Shown here piece after piece: positions 37,691 through 47,483 of a stretch of DNA of 64,000 bases (the first letter of the stretch is position 1; every line of letters begins with the position of its first letter). This DNA is from Pelagibius litoralis (GTDB taxonomy: Bacteria > Pseudomonadota > Alphaproteobacteria > Kiloniellales > Kiloniellaceae). The stretch is from the NCBI RefSeq assembly GCF_011683915.1, contig NZ_JAAQPH010000001.1, positions 62,001-126,000 on the forward strand. The letters run 5' to 3'. Below the pieces are notes generated by a model. The model was not told the origin of the DNA, did not search any database, and saw only the letters and a program-made list of their open reading frames with translations. A program made the translations under genes and the position numbers.

Positions 37691-38182
37691 ATGGCTGACG
37701 AGACCCAAACCCTGAGCGATCTGAGCGACCTTGGCGAAGCTGCCGGCGTCGTGGCCGAGGCGGTAACCGAGGTGGCTGAGCCCAAGCGCGATGCCCAGGG
37801 CCGTTCCTATGCGACCGGCAAGCGCAAGGACGCCGTGGCCCGCGTCTGGATCAAGCCGGGCAGCGGCAAGGTGACGGTGAACGGCCGGGACCAGACCGTA
37901 TACTTCGCGCGGCCTGTGCTGCGCATGATCCTCGACCAGCCTTTCGTGGTCGTGGAGCGCACCGGTCAGTTCGATGTCGTCTGCACGGTCAAGGGCGGTG
38001 GCCTTTCCGGTCAGGCCGGTGCCGTCCGTCATGGTATTTCCAAGGCTCTGCTGGCTTATGAGCCGGGTCTTCGCCCGGTCTTGAAGCGCGGCGGATTCCT
38101 GACCCGTGACTCACGCGTCGTCGAGCGCAAGAAGTACGGCCGCGCCAAGGCCCGCCGGAGCTTCCAGTTCTCCAAGCGTTAA
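37691..38182 (+). CDS. rpsI: 30S ribosomal protein S9
   Basis: 163-residue small-subunit protein with an acidic 35-residue N-terminal extension typical of alphaproteobacterial S9. The conserved core is [49 protein letters not shown], and the C-terminal tail RSFQFSKR that contacts tRNA in the P site. Followed by a strong terminator. Confidence 0.97.
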   Translation: MADETQTLSDLSDLGEAAGVVAEAVTEVAEPKRDAQGRSYATGKRKDAVARVWIKPGSGKVTVNGRDQTVYFARPVLRMILDQPFVVVERTGQFDVVCTVKGGGLSGQAGAVRHGISKALLAYEPGLRPVLKRGGFLTRDSRVVERKKYGRAKARRSFQFSKR

Positions 38183-38210
38183 ACGCGCGAAGACAGTATC
38201 GACCAACGGA

Positions 38211-38243
38211 AAACGGGCTGCAGCATGTGCAGCCCGTTTTTTT
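38211..38243 (+). terminator. Rho-independent terminator after rpsI
   Basis: Twelve-base perfect stem AAACGGGCTGCA / TGCAGCCCGTTT around GCATG, with Ts to 38243. Confidence 0.95.
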
Positions 38244-38411
38244 GTTTCCGCTTCATCCGGTTGCGGGTCGGCTCGGCGATGGCCTGCCAGCGGTCGGTCT
38301 TGGCGTCAGAGGGATTTCTTCTGAGACGCTTGCCGGTGTACCCTGTGCGACGTCTACGCCGCTAACAAAGCTTTCGGTTCTGCCATCCCATTTGTTTCAG
38401 GAAAAAGATCG

Positions 38412-38969
38412 ATGCCGGGTCATATTCTGCCGTATCGTGGTGTTACGCCGCGTATTCACCCCGATGCCTTCATTGCCGAGACGGCGACGATCATCGGTGA
38501 TGTCGAGATCGGGCCGAACGCTTCGGTTTGGTACGGCTGCGTATTGCGCGGCGACGCGAACAAAATCCGGGTCGGTGCAGGCACCAACCTGCAGGACGGC
38601 ACTATCGTTCATGTGAACCACGACCGCTCCGGCGATTACCGGGAAACCGGCGGTGGCATGCCGACCCTGATCGGCGACAACGTAACCGTTGGTCATCAAG
38701 TGCTGATCCACGCCTGTACCATCGAGAGCAATGCTTTTGTCGGCATGGCCGCGGTGGTGATGGACGGCGCGGTCGTTGAAGGACAAGCGATGGTCGCTGC
38801 CGGTGCTTTGGTGACGCCGGGCAAGCGGGTCGCAAAGGGTGAACTCTGGGCCGGCCGGCCGGCCAAGCTCATGCGGACATTGACGGCAGAGGAACTGGCA
38901 GAGCTTCCCTATCTCGCCGAGCATTACCAGGAGACAGCCGCGAGCTATATGGCAGAGCGAACTGGCTGA
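38412..38969 (+). CDS. Gamma-class carbonic anhydrase
   Basis: 185-residue left-handed beta-helix protein with hexapeptide repeats. Candidate metal ligands are H67 or H70 (TIVHVNHD), H95 and H100 (TVGHQVLIHA), the arrangement in gamma carbonic anhydrases and related YrdA/CaiE proteins. The C-terminal helix (TAEELAELPYLAEHYQETAASY) is also family-typical. It is therefore either a carbonic anhydrase or an inactive homologue; activity cannot be told from sequence. Confidence 0.9.
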   Translation: MPGHILPYRGVTPRIHPDAFIAETATIIGDVEIGPNASVWYGCVLRGDANKIRVGAGTNLQDGTIVHVNHDRSGDYRETGGGMPTLIGDNVTVGHQVLIHACTIESNAFVGMAAVVMDGAVVEGQAMVAAGALVTPGKRVAKGELWAGRPAKLMRTLTAEELAELPYLAEHYQETAASYMAERTG

Positions 38970-39017
38970 TTGCACTGGGGGGCGGGTACTGCTTCCAGCA
39001 AACGGAATTCCAGGGCC

Positions 39018-40823
39018 TCAGTCCTGAGCCTTCACCTTGGCGTAGCTGCCCGGCGCATCCTCCAGCACTTTCAGCTTGCCGTCGCCGGGCTTGCGGGCGG
39101 CGACCTTTCCGTCGCTATATCCGCCCACCCACTTGCCCCACTCGGGCCACCAGGAACCGCCATGCTCGCTCGCGGCGTTGATCCAGTCGTCCGGCGTCGT
39201 CGGGTTCTTGGCGTTGGTCCAGTAACCGTACTTTTTGGCCTCCGGCGGATTGACAACGCCGGCGATGTGGCCGGAGCCGGCGAGGATGAACTTGACCGGG
39301 CCGCCCAGCATCTGTGTTGCGGCATAGGTTGCCTTCCAGGGGGCGATGTGGTCTTCCCGCGTCGATATCAGGCTGGCGGGCACCTTGATTTTGGAGAGAT
39401 GGATGTCGACACCTTTTAGGCGGATGCCGCCCGGCTCAGGCAATCGGTTTTCCTGGTACATGTTGCGCAGATAGAAGCTGTGCATGGCCGCCGGCATGCG
39501 GGTGGAATCGGAATTCCAGTAGAGCAGGTCGAAAGGGAAGGGGTCTTTGCCCATCAGGTAGTTGTTGACCACGAAGGACCAGATCAGGTCGTTGGCCCGC
39601 AGCATGTTGAAGGTGGTCGCCATTTCGGCGCCTTCCAGATAGCCTTTCTGGTTCATTTTCTCTTCAAGCGCGGCGAGCTGCACCTCATCAATGAAGACGC
39701 CCAGTTCACCTGAATCCGAAAAGTCCATCATGGTCGTGAAGAACGTCGCGGACTTGACGCGGTTGTCCTTCTTGGCGGCCATGTAGGAGAGAGTACAGGC
39801 CAGCAGGGTGCCGCCCAGGCAGTAGCCGATCACGTTGGCGTCTTTCTCGCCGGTGGCCTTTTCGATGGCGTTCAGGGCGTCCAGCGGCCCTTCCATCATG
39901 TAGTCTTCAAAGGTTTTTGCCGCGAGCTTTTCGTCCGGGTTCACCCAGGAGATGACGAAGACCGTGTGGCCCTGCTCGACCGCCCAGCGGATGAACGAGT
40001 TCTTCGGCCGCAGATCGAGGATGTAGAACTTGTTGATCCAGGGCGGGATGATCAGCAGCGGGCGCTTGTTGACCTGCTTCGTCGTGGGCTCGTACTGCAG
40101 CAACTGCATCAGGTCGTTCTGGTAGACGACCTTACCCGGCGTGACGGCGATGTTCGCGCCGAGCTCAAAGGCCTCGGTATCGGTCATCTTGATTTTCAGC
40201 CGACCCTTGCCGCGCTCCAGGTCGTCCAGCAGGTTCTCCAGGCCTTTCACCAGGTTTTCACCGCCGGATTCCAAAGTCTCCTTGAGAACCTCCGGATTGG
40301 TCATCAAAAAGTTGGAGGGTGCCATCGCATCGACGAACTGGCGGGTATAGAAATCCACTTTCTGCGCCGTCTTGTCGTCCAGGCCCTCGACGTCCTTGAC
40401 CGTCGACTGCATCCAGCGGGCCGTCAGCAGGTAGGACTGTTTCACATAGTCGAAGAGCTCGTTTTCATCCCACTCCGAATGCTTGAAACGGCGGTCGCCG
40501 CGTTCCGGCGCGGCCACCGGGTCGGCTTCCTGACCCATCATCCGCTGCGCTGTGGACTGCCAGAGCCGCATGTAGTCCTGCCACAGCGTCATTTGGGCCT
40601 GCATCATCTTGGCCGGATCGGCCATCATTTTGCTGGTCATTTCCATGAAGGCGGCGCCGATGTTCATCGGATCCAGGGCCGAGGCCCCCCCGTTGCCTTC
40701 CTGCTGCTGGCGCTCCAGGAACTCGCTCACCAGTTTTTGGCTGCGTTCTGCGATTCCCGCCATCGACTTGGAGAATTCGACGGGATCGGGCAGTTTGATG
40801 TCGGGGGGCTGTTGCTCCGCCAT
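39018..40823 (-). CDS. phaC: Class I poly(3-hydroxyalkanoate) synthase
   Basis: Polymerises 3-hydroxyacyl-CoA into PHA granules. 601 residues, alpha/beta hydrolase fold. The lipase-box-like motif GYCLGG (333-338) carries the nucleophile C335, and the general-base histidine lies in GSGHIAG. The WINKFYILDLRPKNSFIRWAVEQGHTVFVISWVNPD region and the N-terminal domain fit class I. ATG 40823 has AGGAAG six bases upstream; the frame extends 39 codons further without a better start. No phaA, phaB or phasin gene adjoins it. Confidence 0.95.
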   Translation of the reverse strand: MAEQQPPDIKLPDPVEFSKSMAGIAERSQKLVSEFLERQQQEGNGGASALDPMNIGAAFMEMTSKMMADPAKMMQAQMTLWQDYMRLWQSTAQRMMGQEADPVAAPERGDRRFKHSEWDENELFDYVKQSYLLTARWMQSTVKDVEGLDDKTAQKVDFYTRQFVDAMAPSNFLMTNPEVLKETLESGGENLVKGLENLLDDLERGKGRLKIKMTDTEAFELGANIAVTPGKVVYQNDLMQLLQYEPTTKQVNKRPLLIIPPWINKFYILDLRPKNSFIRWAVEQGHTVFVISWVNPDEKLAAKTFEDYMMEGPLDALNAIEKATGEKDANVIGYCLGGTLLACTLSYMAAKKDNRVKSATFFTTMMDFSDSGELGVFIDEVQLAALEEKMNQKGYLEGAEMATTFNMLRANDLIWSFVVNNYLMGKDPFPFDLLYWNSDSTRMPAAMHSFYLRNMYQENRLPEPGGIRLKGVDIHLSKIKVPASLISTREDHIAPWKATYAATQMLGGPVKFILAGSGHIAGVVNPPEAKKYGYWTNAKNPTTPDDWINAASEHGGSWWPEWGKWVGGYSDGKVAARKPGDGKLKVLEDAPGSYAKVKAQD

Positions 40824-41027
40824 GGCGGCTTCCTTATCCTGCCTTGAAAAGTGCGCGCCACCCCTGGGCAGGAATTTGGGGCCGGGGCGCGGGACTGCTG
40901 GAATGCTCCGCAAAGTAATAGGGGGGTACGGTCTATTCAATAGCAGAGAAATGTCAGCCGATTATGCTGTGAGTCGGCGGTTTTCTGGGAATGACCGGGC
41001 TTTGCGGCCTTGCAAGGAAGAAACGAG

Positions 41028-41837
41028 ATGACGGAGTTTCAGGACGCGATGGGTCAGGCTTCAACGACTGCAGGGCGGACTCGGCGGTATGGGCCGGTCC
41101 GGATGGCGTGTTTTTCAGTTGGCTTTGCGGCCTTTTTTTCGCTCGCCGGCTGTACTGCGGTGGATGATCTGACCACATCGCCCGAAGAGCGCGCGGCGCA
41201 GCAGCCGCAGAAGGTCACGACGGAAGGGGTGAAGGACGAATTTCCTAACCTGGCGGAAGTGCCGAGCGAGCCGAAGCCTCACACCCCGCCGGAGACGAGG
41301 GAAGAGATCGTGAGTGAGCTCACCGATGACCGCAGCAAGGCGAGCTTCACCGATCCGACCCCGCTCATCACCGCGGCACCGAAAAAGCTCGATCCCTTTG
41401 CCAGCGCCACCATAATCTCGGCGGATTCGGTAACCACCAGTACGCAGTTCGCCGGCCTTTCGTCCCCAACCGAGACGGGCCCCGGCCAGCTTGCTGCCAT
41501 CATCTTCTTCAACCACGGTTCGGTCGTTCTGGACGAGAACGACCTTGGTGTCCTGCGTGACCTTGTGACCCTGCACGAGCAACGCGGCGGGCGCCTGCGC
41601 GTGATCGGTCACGCCAGCAGCCGTACGCAGAACGCGACGCCGGACGAGCACCAGGTGGCCAATTTTGAGATGTCCCTGGAACGGGCCAATGTGGTTTCTG
41701 CTGAATTGCTGAGCCTGGGCGTTTCCCCGGACGCTCTGGCGACGGAGGCCAAGGCCGATGCAGAGCCTGTTTATCATGAGTTCATGCCGTCGGGAGAGGC
41801 GGGCAACCGCAGAGTGGAGATCTTCCTGGAAAAGTAG
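41028..41837 (+). CDS. OmpA-family lipoprotein
   Basis: 269 residues. A signal peptide with lipobox LAGC (C42) is followed by a long polar, disordered region (about 45-150) and a C-terminal OmpA-like peptidoglycan-binding domain (about 158-269): AIIFFNHGSVVLDENDLGVLRDLV, LRVIGHASSRTQ, SLERANVVSAELLSLGV and SGEAGNRRVEIFLE. This resembles Pal-like proteins but is longer and not next to tol genes. ATG 41028 has GGAAG upstream. Divergent from phaC, sharing a 204-base region. Confidence 0.88.
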   Translation: MTEFQDAMGQASTTAGRTRRYGPVRMACFSVGFAAFFSLAGCTAVDDLTTSPEERAAQQPQKVTTEGVKDEFPNLAEVPSEPKPHTPPETREEIVSELTDDRSKASFTDPTPLITAAPKKLDPFASATIISADSVTTSTQFAGLSSPTETGPGQLAAIIFFNHGSVVLDENDLGVLRDLVTLHEQRGGRLRVIGHASSRTQNATPDEHQVANFEMSLERANVVSAELLSLGVSPDALATEAKADAEPVYHEFMPSGEAGNRRVEIFLEK

Positions 41838-41980
41838 GCCTCTCCTCGCTACAAGAAGCGCCGGGCGAGGTCCTGACGCAGGGCCTATGGTCCGGACGTG
41901 AGGATTGTCTGGCAGCACGGGGCTGGACCAGCGATCCGCCGATGATAGAGCTTTCCTCCAGATTGTTTCTTTAAGAGGCC

Positions 41981-43201
41981 ATGTCTCAGGAATTCCATCG
42001 CATAAAGCGCCTGCCGCCCTATGTTTTCGCGGAGGTGAATGCCCTGAAGTCGACGGCGCGCGCCGCCGGCCAGGACATCATCGACTTCGGGATGGGCAAC
42101 CCCGATCAGCCGCCGCCCAAACATGTCATCGATAAGTTGGTGGAAACTCTGGGCGACCCAAGGGTTCATCGGTATTCGACGTCGCGCGGTATTCCCGGGT
42201 TGCGCCGGGCACTCTGCCGTTACTATGGGGAGCGTTTCGACGTCGACCTGGATCCGGAGCGTGAGGTCATCGTGACCCTGGGTTCCAAGGAAGGCCTGGC
42301 GAACCTCGCCCAGGCCATTACCAGCCCCGGCGACATCATTCTGGCGCCTAACCCCAGCTATCCGATTCATGCCTTCGGCTTCATCATCGCCGGGGCTGCC
42401 ATTCGCAGCATCCCCATGGGGCCGGAGTTCGATTTCCTGGAGCAGCTTGAGCGGGCGGTGCGCCACTCGGTGCCCAGGCCTTCGGCGCTGGTGCTGAACT
42501 ATCCGTCGAACCCGACCGCCGAGGTCGTCGACCTGGATTTCTATGGCGCGGTGGTGGATTTCTGCCGCGACCACGGCATCTATGTCATCTCCGATCTCGC
42601 TTATGCCGAGGTCTATTTCGACGAGCAGCCGCCGCCCTCCATCCTCCAGGTGCCGGGCGCCCGCGATATTGCCGTTGAGTTCACCTCGCTCAGCAAGACC
42701 TACTCCATGCCCGGATGGCGGATCGGATTCTGTGTCGGCAATCCGGATCTGGTGGCCGCGCTTGGCCGGGTGAAGTCCTATCTTGATTATGGCGCCTTCA
42801 CACCGATCCAGGTGGCAGCAACCGCAGCCTTGAATGGACCGCAGGATTGTGTCGAGGAGATGCGCCAGCGCTATCGCTCCCGGCGCGATGTCTTAGTGTC
42901 CGGCCTTGCGGCTGCCGGCTGGCCGATCCCCAGCCCGCCGGCGACCATGTTCTGCTGGGCGCCGCTGCCGGAAGCGCTGCGCGAGATGGGATCGCTTGAA
43001 TTCTCCAAGCTGCTGCTGCAGGAAGCCCAGGTCGCTGTGGCGCCCGGCATTGGTTTTGGCGAATACGGCGAGGGGTTTGTCCGCCTGGGTCTGGTCGAGA
43101 ATGAGCAGCGCACGCGCCAGGCCGTGCGCAACATCAAATCGTTTCTGCGCTCTTCAGGCATCGGTCCTGAAGACGCCAAGGTTCGGAATATCGCTTCTTG
43201 A
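41981..43201 (+). CDS. alaC: Class I aminotransferase, AlaC type
   Basis: PLP aminotransferase that makes alanine from pyruvate, or a close relative; LL-diaminopimelate aminotransferase is the nearest alternative. 406 residues. Visible are DFGMGNPDQPPPKH, LNYPSNPTAEVV, SDLAYAEVYFDE, the PLP lysine K239 in SLSKTYSMPGWRIGF, and GEGFVRLGLVENEQR. The gene order alaC-hom-glpX-recJ is a common alphaproteobacterial cluster. Its TGA overlaps the TTG start of hom. Confidence 0.93.
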   Translation: MSQEFHRIKRLPPYVFAEVNALKSTARAAGQDIIDFGMGNPDQPPPKHVIDKLVETLGDPRVHRYSTSRGIPGLRRALCRYYGERFDVDLDPEREVIVTLGSKEGLANLAQAITSPGDIILAPNPSYPIHAFGFIIAGAAIRSIPMGPEFDFLEQLERAVRHSVPRPSALVLNYPSNPTAEVVDLDFYGAVVDFCRDHGIYVISDLAYAEVYFDEQPPPSILQVPGARDIAVEFTSLSKTYSMPGWRIGFCVGNPDLVAALGRVKSYLDYGAFTPIQVAATAALNGPQDCVEEMRQRYRSRRDVLVSGLAAAGWPIPSPPATMFCWAPLPEALREMGSLEFSKLLLQEAQVAVAPGIGFGEYGEGFVRLGLVENEQRTRQAVRNIKSFLRSSGIGPEDAKVRNIAS

Positions 43202-44523
43202 GCACACCTCTTCGCATAGCCGTCGCCGGCCTGGGCACCGTCGGTGCGGGAACCCTGCGCCTTTTGAGTGAGAACGCCGAGGCTATCGCCGCGCGCGCCG
43301 GGCGGGCAGTCCAGGTAACCGCTGTCAGCGCCCGTGACCGGACACGCGACCGCGGGATCGATCTTTCGGGCTACCAGTGGTTCGACGATCCGGTCGAGAT
43401 GGCGGCCCGCGCCGATGCCGACGTAATGGTCGAACTGATTGGCGGATCGGAAGGGCCGGCGAAGGAAGCCGTCGAGGCGGCGCTGTCTGCGGGAAGATCG
43501 GTGGTCACCGCCAACAAGGCGCTGCTGGCCCATCACGGTACCGCCCTGGCCCGGCAGGCGGAGGGGGCGGGCTGCACGATCGGCTACGAAGCGGCTGTTG
43601 CCGGCGGTATCCCCATCATCAAGGGGCTGCGCGAAGGCCTGGCCGGGAACCGGATCAGCCGCGTCTACGGCATCCTGAACGGCACCTGTAACTACATCCT
43701 GACCCAGATGTCCGATGGCGGCGGGCCCGGCGCGAACCCGATTGAGCGCCAGGACTTCGACGCGGTGTTGGCCGAGGCTCAGCGCCTGGGATATGCAGAG
43801 GCCGATCCCGGCTTTGACATCGATGGCGTCGACACGGCGCACAAGCTGGCTATCCTGACGGCGCTGGCTTTCGGTTGCGAGGTCGACTTCGATGCCGTCT
43901 ATGTCGAGGGTATCCGCAACGTCTCCGCGCTTGATGTGGCCTACGCCGAGGAACTGGGCTACTGCATCAAACTCCTTGGCGTCGCACAGCAGGTGAACGG
44001 GGCGGTCGAGCAGCGGGTGCATCCCTGCATGGTGCGGAAAGGACAGCCCATCGCTTCCGTCGACGGGGTCTTCAACGCGGTTGTGGCCGATGGCGACTTT
44101 GTCGATACCACGATGTACGAGGGGCGGGGTGCCGGTGCCGGGCCGACCGCTTCTGCCGTCGTGGCGGATCTTATAGACATTGCCCGGGGCGCGACCTTGC
44201 CGGTTTTCGGCATCGCGGCGAGCGGCTTGCGCCGCCTGCCCACCCTGCCCATGGAAAGACACAGCTGCGCCTATTATCTGCGCTTGCTGGTTCTCGATAA
44301 GCCGGGCGTAATCGCCGACGTCTCAGCGGTTCTCCGTGATGCGGAAATCTCGATGGAATCCATGCTCCAGCGCGGACGCGCCCAGGGCGAAGGAGAGGCC
44401 GTGCCGGTCATCATCATGACCCATGAGACAACTGAGGCGGCGATGCAGGGCGCCCTGGCCCGCTTTGCCGATCTGGAGGCGACCCTGGAGCCGCCGCAAC
44501 TGATTCGCATCGTGGATTTTTGA
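43198..44523 (+). CDS. hom: Homoserine dehydrogenase
   Basis: Reduces aspartate semialdehyde to homoserine, the branch point to threonine and methionine. 441 residues: NAD(P) Rossmann motif GLGTVG at 11-16, TANKALLAHHG, YEAAVAGGIPIIKGLREGL, LNGTCNYILTQM, and a C-terminal ACT domain (about 355-441) for feedback control by threonine. TTG 43198 overlaps the preceding TGA by 4 bases. Its product feeds the metY pathway encoded 10 kb away. Confidence 0.95.
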   Translation: MSTPLRIAVAGLGTVGAGTLRLLSENAEAIAARAGRAVQVTAVSARDRTRDRGIDLSGYQWFDDPVEMAARADADVMVELIGGSEGPAKEAVEAALSAGRSVVTANKALLAHHGTALARQAEGAGCTIGYEAAVAGGIPIIKGLREGLAGNRISRVYGILNGTCNYILTQMSDGGGPGANPIERQDFDAVLAEAQRLGYAEADPGFDIDGVDTAHKLAILTALAFGCEVDFDAVYVEGIRNVSALDVAYAEELGYCIKLLGVAQQVNGAVEQRVHPCMVRKGQPIASVDGVFNAVVADGDFVDTTMYEGRGAGAGPTASAVVADLIDIARGATLPVFGIAASGLRRLPTLPMERHSCAYYLRLLVLDKPGVIADVSAVLRDAEISMESMLQRGRAQGEGEAVPVIIMTHETTEAAMQGALARFADLEATLEPPQLIRIVDF

Positions 44524-44547
44524 CACGATCAGAAAGATGAGGAACCT

Positions 44548-45564
44548 ATGTCTGCAAGCACTGCCCCCGCCGGAACCGCCCCAAGCAGCAGCGCCATGGA
44601 TCGAAACCTTGCCCTTGAGACGGTCCGCGTAACCGAGGCGGCGGCCCTGGCGGCATCGCGCCTGATGGGGCGCGGAGACGAGAAAGCCGCGGACCAGGCG
44701 GCGGTCAACGCCATGCGTCAGTCGCTCAACGGCCTGGGCATCGATGGCACCGTGGTGATCGGCGAGGGCGAGCGCGACGAGGCGCCGATGCTCTATATCG
44801 GCGAGAAGGTCGGCGGCGGCGGGCCCGCCATCGACATCGCCCTCGATCCGCTTGAGGGCACGACCATTACCGCCAAGGGTGGGCAGAATGCGCTGGCCGT
44901 CATCGCGATGGCCGAGTCGGGCAATTTTCTCAATGCCCCCGATACCTACATGAGCAAGATTGCGATTGGTGGCGGCCTTCCGGAAGACCTGGTCGATCTG
45001 GACGAGGACCCCGCCACCAACCTGGCTAACCTCGCCAAGGCCAAAAAAGTAGAGGTCTCGGACCTGGTCGCCTGCATTCTCGACCGGCCGCGCCACAGCG
45101 AACTCATCGCCAAGGTTCGGGAAGCCGGCGCCAGGATTGTGATGATCGGCGACGGCGATGTCTCCGGCGCCATGGCGACCAGCAGCCCGGATAGCGGGGT
45201 CGATATCTACATGGGTGTCGGCGGCGCGCCGGAAGGTGTTCTGGCCGCTGCGGCCCTGCGCTGCATCGGCGGTCAATTCCAGGGGCGTCTGGTGTTTCGC
45301 AACGATGACGAACGCCGCCGCGCCGACCGCTGGGGCATCACCGACTATGACCGGAAGTACAAGCTGGAAGAACTGGCCAGCGGCGATGTGATGTTTGCGG
45401 CCACCGGTGTTACCGACGGATCGATGCTCAAGGGGGTGCGCCGGTTCCACGGCGGTGCCACGACCCACTCGGTCGTCATGCGCTCCAAGTCCGGGACCGT
45501 GCGCCATGTTGAGGCGCTTCACAACTTCCAGCGCAAGACCTGGTACGACGAGTTGGGCGTCTAG
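44548..45564 (+). CDS. glpX: Fructose-1,6-bisphosphatase class II
   Basis: Gluconeogenic phosphatase that converts fructose 1,6-bisphosphate to fructose 6-phosphate. 338 residues with the lithium-sensitive phosphatase motifs GEGERDEAPMLYIGEKVG, DPLEGTTITAKGGQNALAVIA and GDGDVSGAMATS. It follows hom by 24 bases, and recJ begins 5 bases after its stop. A working gluconeogenic route fits growth on amino acids and organic acids. Confidence 0.95.
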   Translation: MSASTAPAGTAPSSSAMDRNLALETVRVTEAAALAASRLMGRGDEKAADQAAVNAMRQSLNGLGIDGTVVIGEGERDEAPMLYIGEKVGGGGPAIDIALDPLEGTTITAKGGQNALAVIAMAESGNFLNAPDTYMSKIAIGGGLPEDLVDLDEDPATNLANLAKAKKVEVSDLVACILDRPRHSELIAKVREAGARIVMIGDGDVSGAMATSSPDSGVDIYMGVGGAPEGVLAAAALRCIGGQFQGRLVFRNDDERRRADRWGITDYDRKYKLEELASGDVMFAATGVTDGSMLKGVRRFHGGATTHSVVMRSKSGTVRHVEALHNFQRKTWYDELGV

Positions 45565-45569
45565 CGGCA

Positions 45570-47393
45570 ATGGCCGCGACGCCCCCCGCAGTGCAGGACC
45601 GGGCATCGCGAGAGGCTGAGCGTGGCTGTTTTCTGGGCGTCGAACGCTCGCTGACCGGCAAGCGCTGGGAAGAGCGTCTGGGCGAGGCCCGCCATGGTCT
45701 CGCCCTGGCCCAGCAGCTCGGTTTGCCGGAGATTGTCGGGCGTGTGTTGGCCGCCCGCGGGGTCGCGCCTGAAGAGGCGGAACGCTTCCTGAGCCCGACA
45801 CTGCGCGACTATCTGCCGGACCCTTCGGGTTTTGCGGATATGGAGCGGGCGGCGGCACGACTGGCAAAGGCGATCGGTGACGGCGAGAAGGTCGCCGTTT
45901 TCGGTGACTACGATGTCGACGGTGCGACTTCGTCGGCCTTGCTCTGGCGCTTCTTCGCGGCCCTGGGCATCGATCTTGAAATCTACATTCCGGACCGGCT
46001 GGCCGAAGGCTACGGCCCCAATGCCCCAGCGCTGAAACGCCTGCGCGCCGGTGGTGTCAGCCTTGCTATTACGGTCGACTGCGGCATCACTGCTTTTGAT
46101 GCTTTGGCGGAGGCCGCGGCGGCCGGGCTGGAGGTCGTCGTTGTCGACCATCATGCCGCGGAGCCGCGTCTGCCGACGGCGGCGGCCGTGGTCAATCCCA
46201 ACCGCCTGGACGACAGCAGCGGGCAGGGGCAGATGGCGGCGGTGGGGGTCACCTTCATGCTGATCGTGGCGCTGAACCGCGCTTTACGGGACAGCGGCTG
46301 GTATCGCTCGTCGGGGCAGAGTGAGCCCGACCTGCGGCAGTGGCTCGATCTGGTGGCGCTGGGTACGGTCTGCGATGTCGTCCCCCTGACCGGCGTCAAC
46401 CGTGCCTTGGTGGCCCAGGGCCTGAAGGTCATGTCCCGGCGCGGCAATGCAGGCCTTGCGGCCCTCAGCGATGTGGCGCGCATTGATGAGCGCCCGGGCA
46501 CCTATCATGCGGGCTTTCTATTGGGGCCCCGTGTCAATGCCGGTGGACGGGTGGGGGAGGCGCCCCTGGGCGCGCGCCTGCTGTGCAGTGACGATCCCGG
46601 CGAAGCGGCTGAGATCGCCGCCCGGCTGGATGCCTACAACGCCGAACGGCGGGAGATCGAGGCCCAGGTTCTCGACCAGGCGATCCGGCAGGTGGAGGAC
46701 CACGGGCCCGGCCAGGGTCTTGTGGTCGCGGCTTCCGAGGGCTGGCACGCCGGCGTCATCGGCATCGTCGCCAGCCGCCTGAAGGAACGCTACAACCGCC
46801 CGGCCCTGGTGATCGCCCTGGATGGACCGCTTGGAAAGGGCTCCGGCCGTTCGGTGCCGGGCGTCGATCTGGGGGCGGCCGTGATCGCGGCGCGTCAGGA
46901 CGGGCTGCTGGTGAACGGCGGCGGTCACCCCATGGCCGCGGGGCTCACCCTGGAAAGCGGCCGCCTGGCCGACCTCACCGGCTTTCTGGACGACCGCCTG
47001 GGCCGGCGCCTTGCCGAGATCGCCTACCGTCCGTCTCTGGGGATTGACGGTGCCTTGCAGCCCAAGAGCGCCAACCTGGAGCTTCTGGCGCAGTTGGAAC
47101 GCTGTGCGCCCTTCGGTGTCGGCAATGTTCAGCCGCGCTTCGTCCTGCCGGCGGTGAAGGTGGCGCAGGCCTCGGTCGTCGGTGAAAACCACGTGCGTTG
47201 TTTCCTTTCCGGGGCTGCTGGCGGGCGCCTGAAGGCCATCGCTTTTCGCGCGCTGGACAGCGATCTGGGCCCGGCGCTGTTGCAAACCGCCGGTCTGCCG
47301 CTCCATGTCGCAGGGCGGCTTCAGATCGACCGTTGGGGCGGGGTCGAGACGGTGCAGTTCATCGTCGAGGATGCGGCGCCGCTCGCGGCCTGA
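45570..47393 (+). CDS. recJ: Single-stranded-DNA exonuclease RecJ
   Basis: 5'-3' exonuclease in recombination and mismatch repair. 607 residues. The DHH phosphoesterase motifs are FGDYDVDGATSSALL, TVDCGITAFDA and VVDHHAAEPRLP (DHH at 193-195). The DHHA1 domain carries NGGGHPMAAG. A C-terminal OB-fold region follows (about 480-607, ending in a RVLQIDRWGG-type strand). ATG 45570 begins 5 bases after glpX. Confidence 0.94.
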   Translation: MAATPPAVQDRASREAERGCFLGVERSLTGKRWEERLGEARHGLALAQQLGLPEIVGRVLAARGVAPEEAERFLSPTLRDYLPDPSGFADMERAAARLAKAIGDGEKVAVFGDYDVDGATSSALLWRFFAALGIDLEIYIPDRLAEGYGPNAPALKRLRAGGVSLAITVDCGITAFDALAEAAAAGLEVVVVDHHAAEPRLPTAAAVVNPNRLDDSSGQGQMAAVGVTFMLIVALNRALRDSGWYRSSGQSEPDLRQWLDLVALGTVCDVVPLTGVNRALVAQGLKVMSRRGNAGLAALSDVARIDERPGTYHAGFLLGPRVNAGGRVGEAPLGARLLCSDDPGEAAEIAARLDAYNAERREIEAQVLDQAIRQVEDHGPGQGLVVAASEGWHAGVIGIVASRLKERYNRPALVIALDGPLGKGSGRSVPGVDLGAAVIAARQDGLLVNGGGHPMAAGLTLESGRLADLTGFLDDRLGRRLAEIAYRPSLGIDGALQPKSANLELLAQLERCAPFGVGNVQPRFVLPAVKVAQASVVGENHVRCFLSGAAGGRLKAIAFRALDSDLGPALLQTAGLPLHVAGRLQIDRWGGVETVQFIVEDAAPLAA

Positions 47394-47483
47394 CATCGGG
47401 CCTTTTCGCCGCTCCCTTCAATTTCCGGTCAGCAGGCCTATTCTCCGCGACAGAGGGCCGCCGGGGTGGGTAGACTTCCTGTC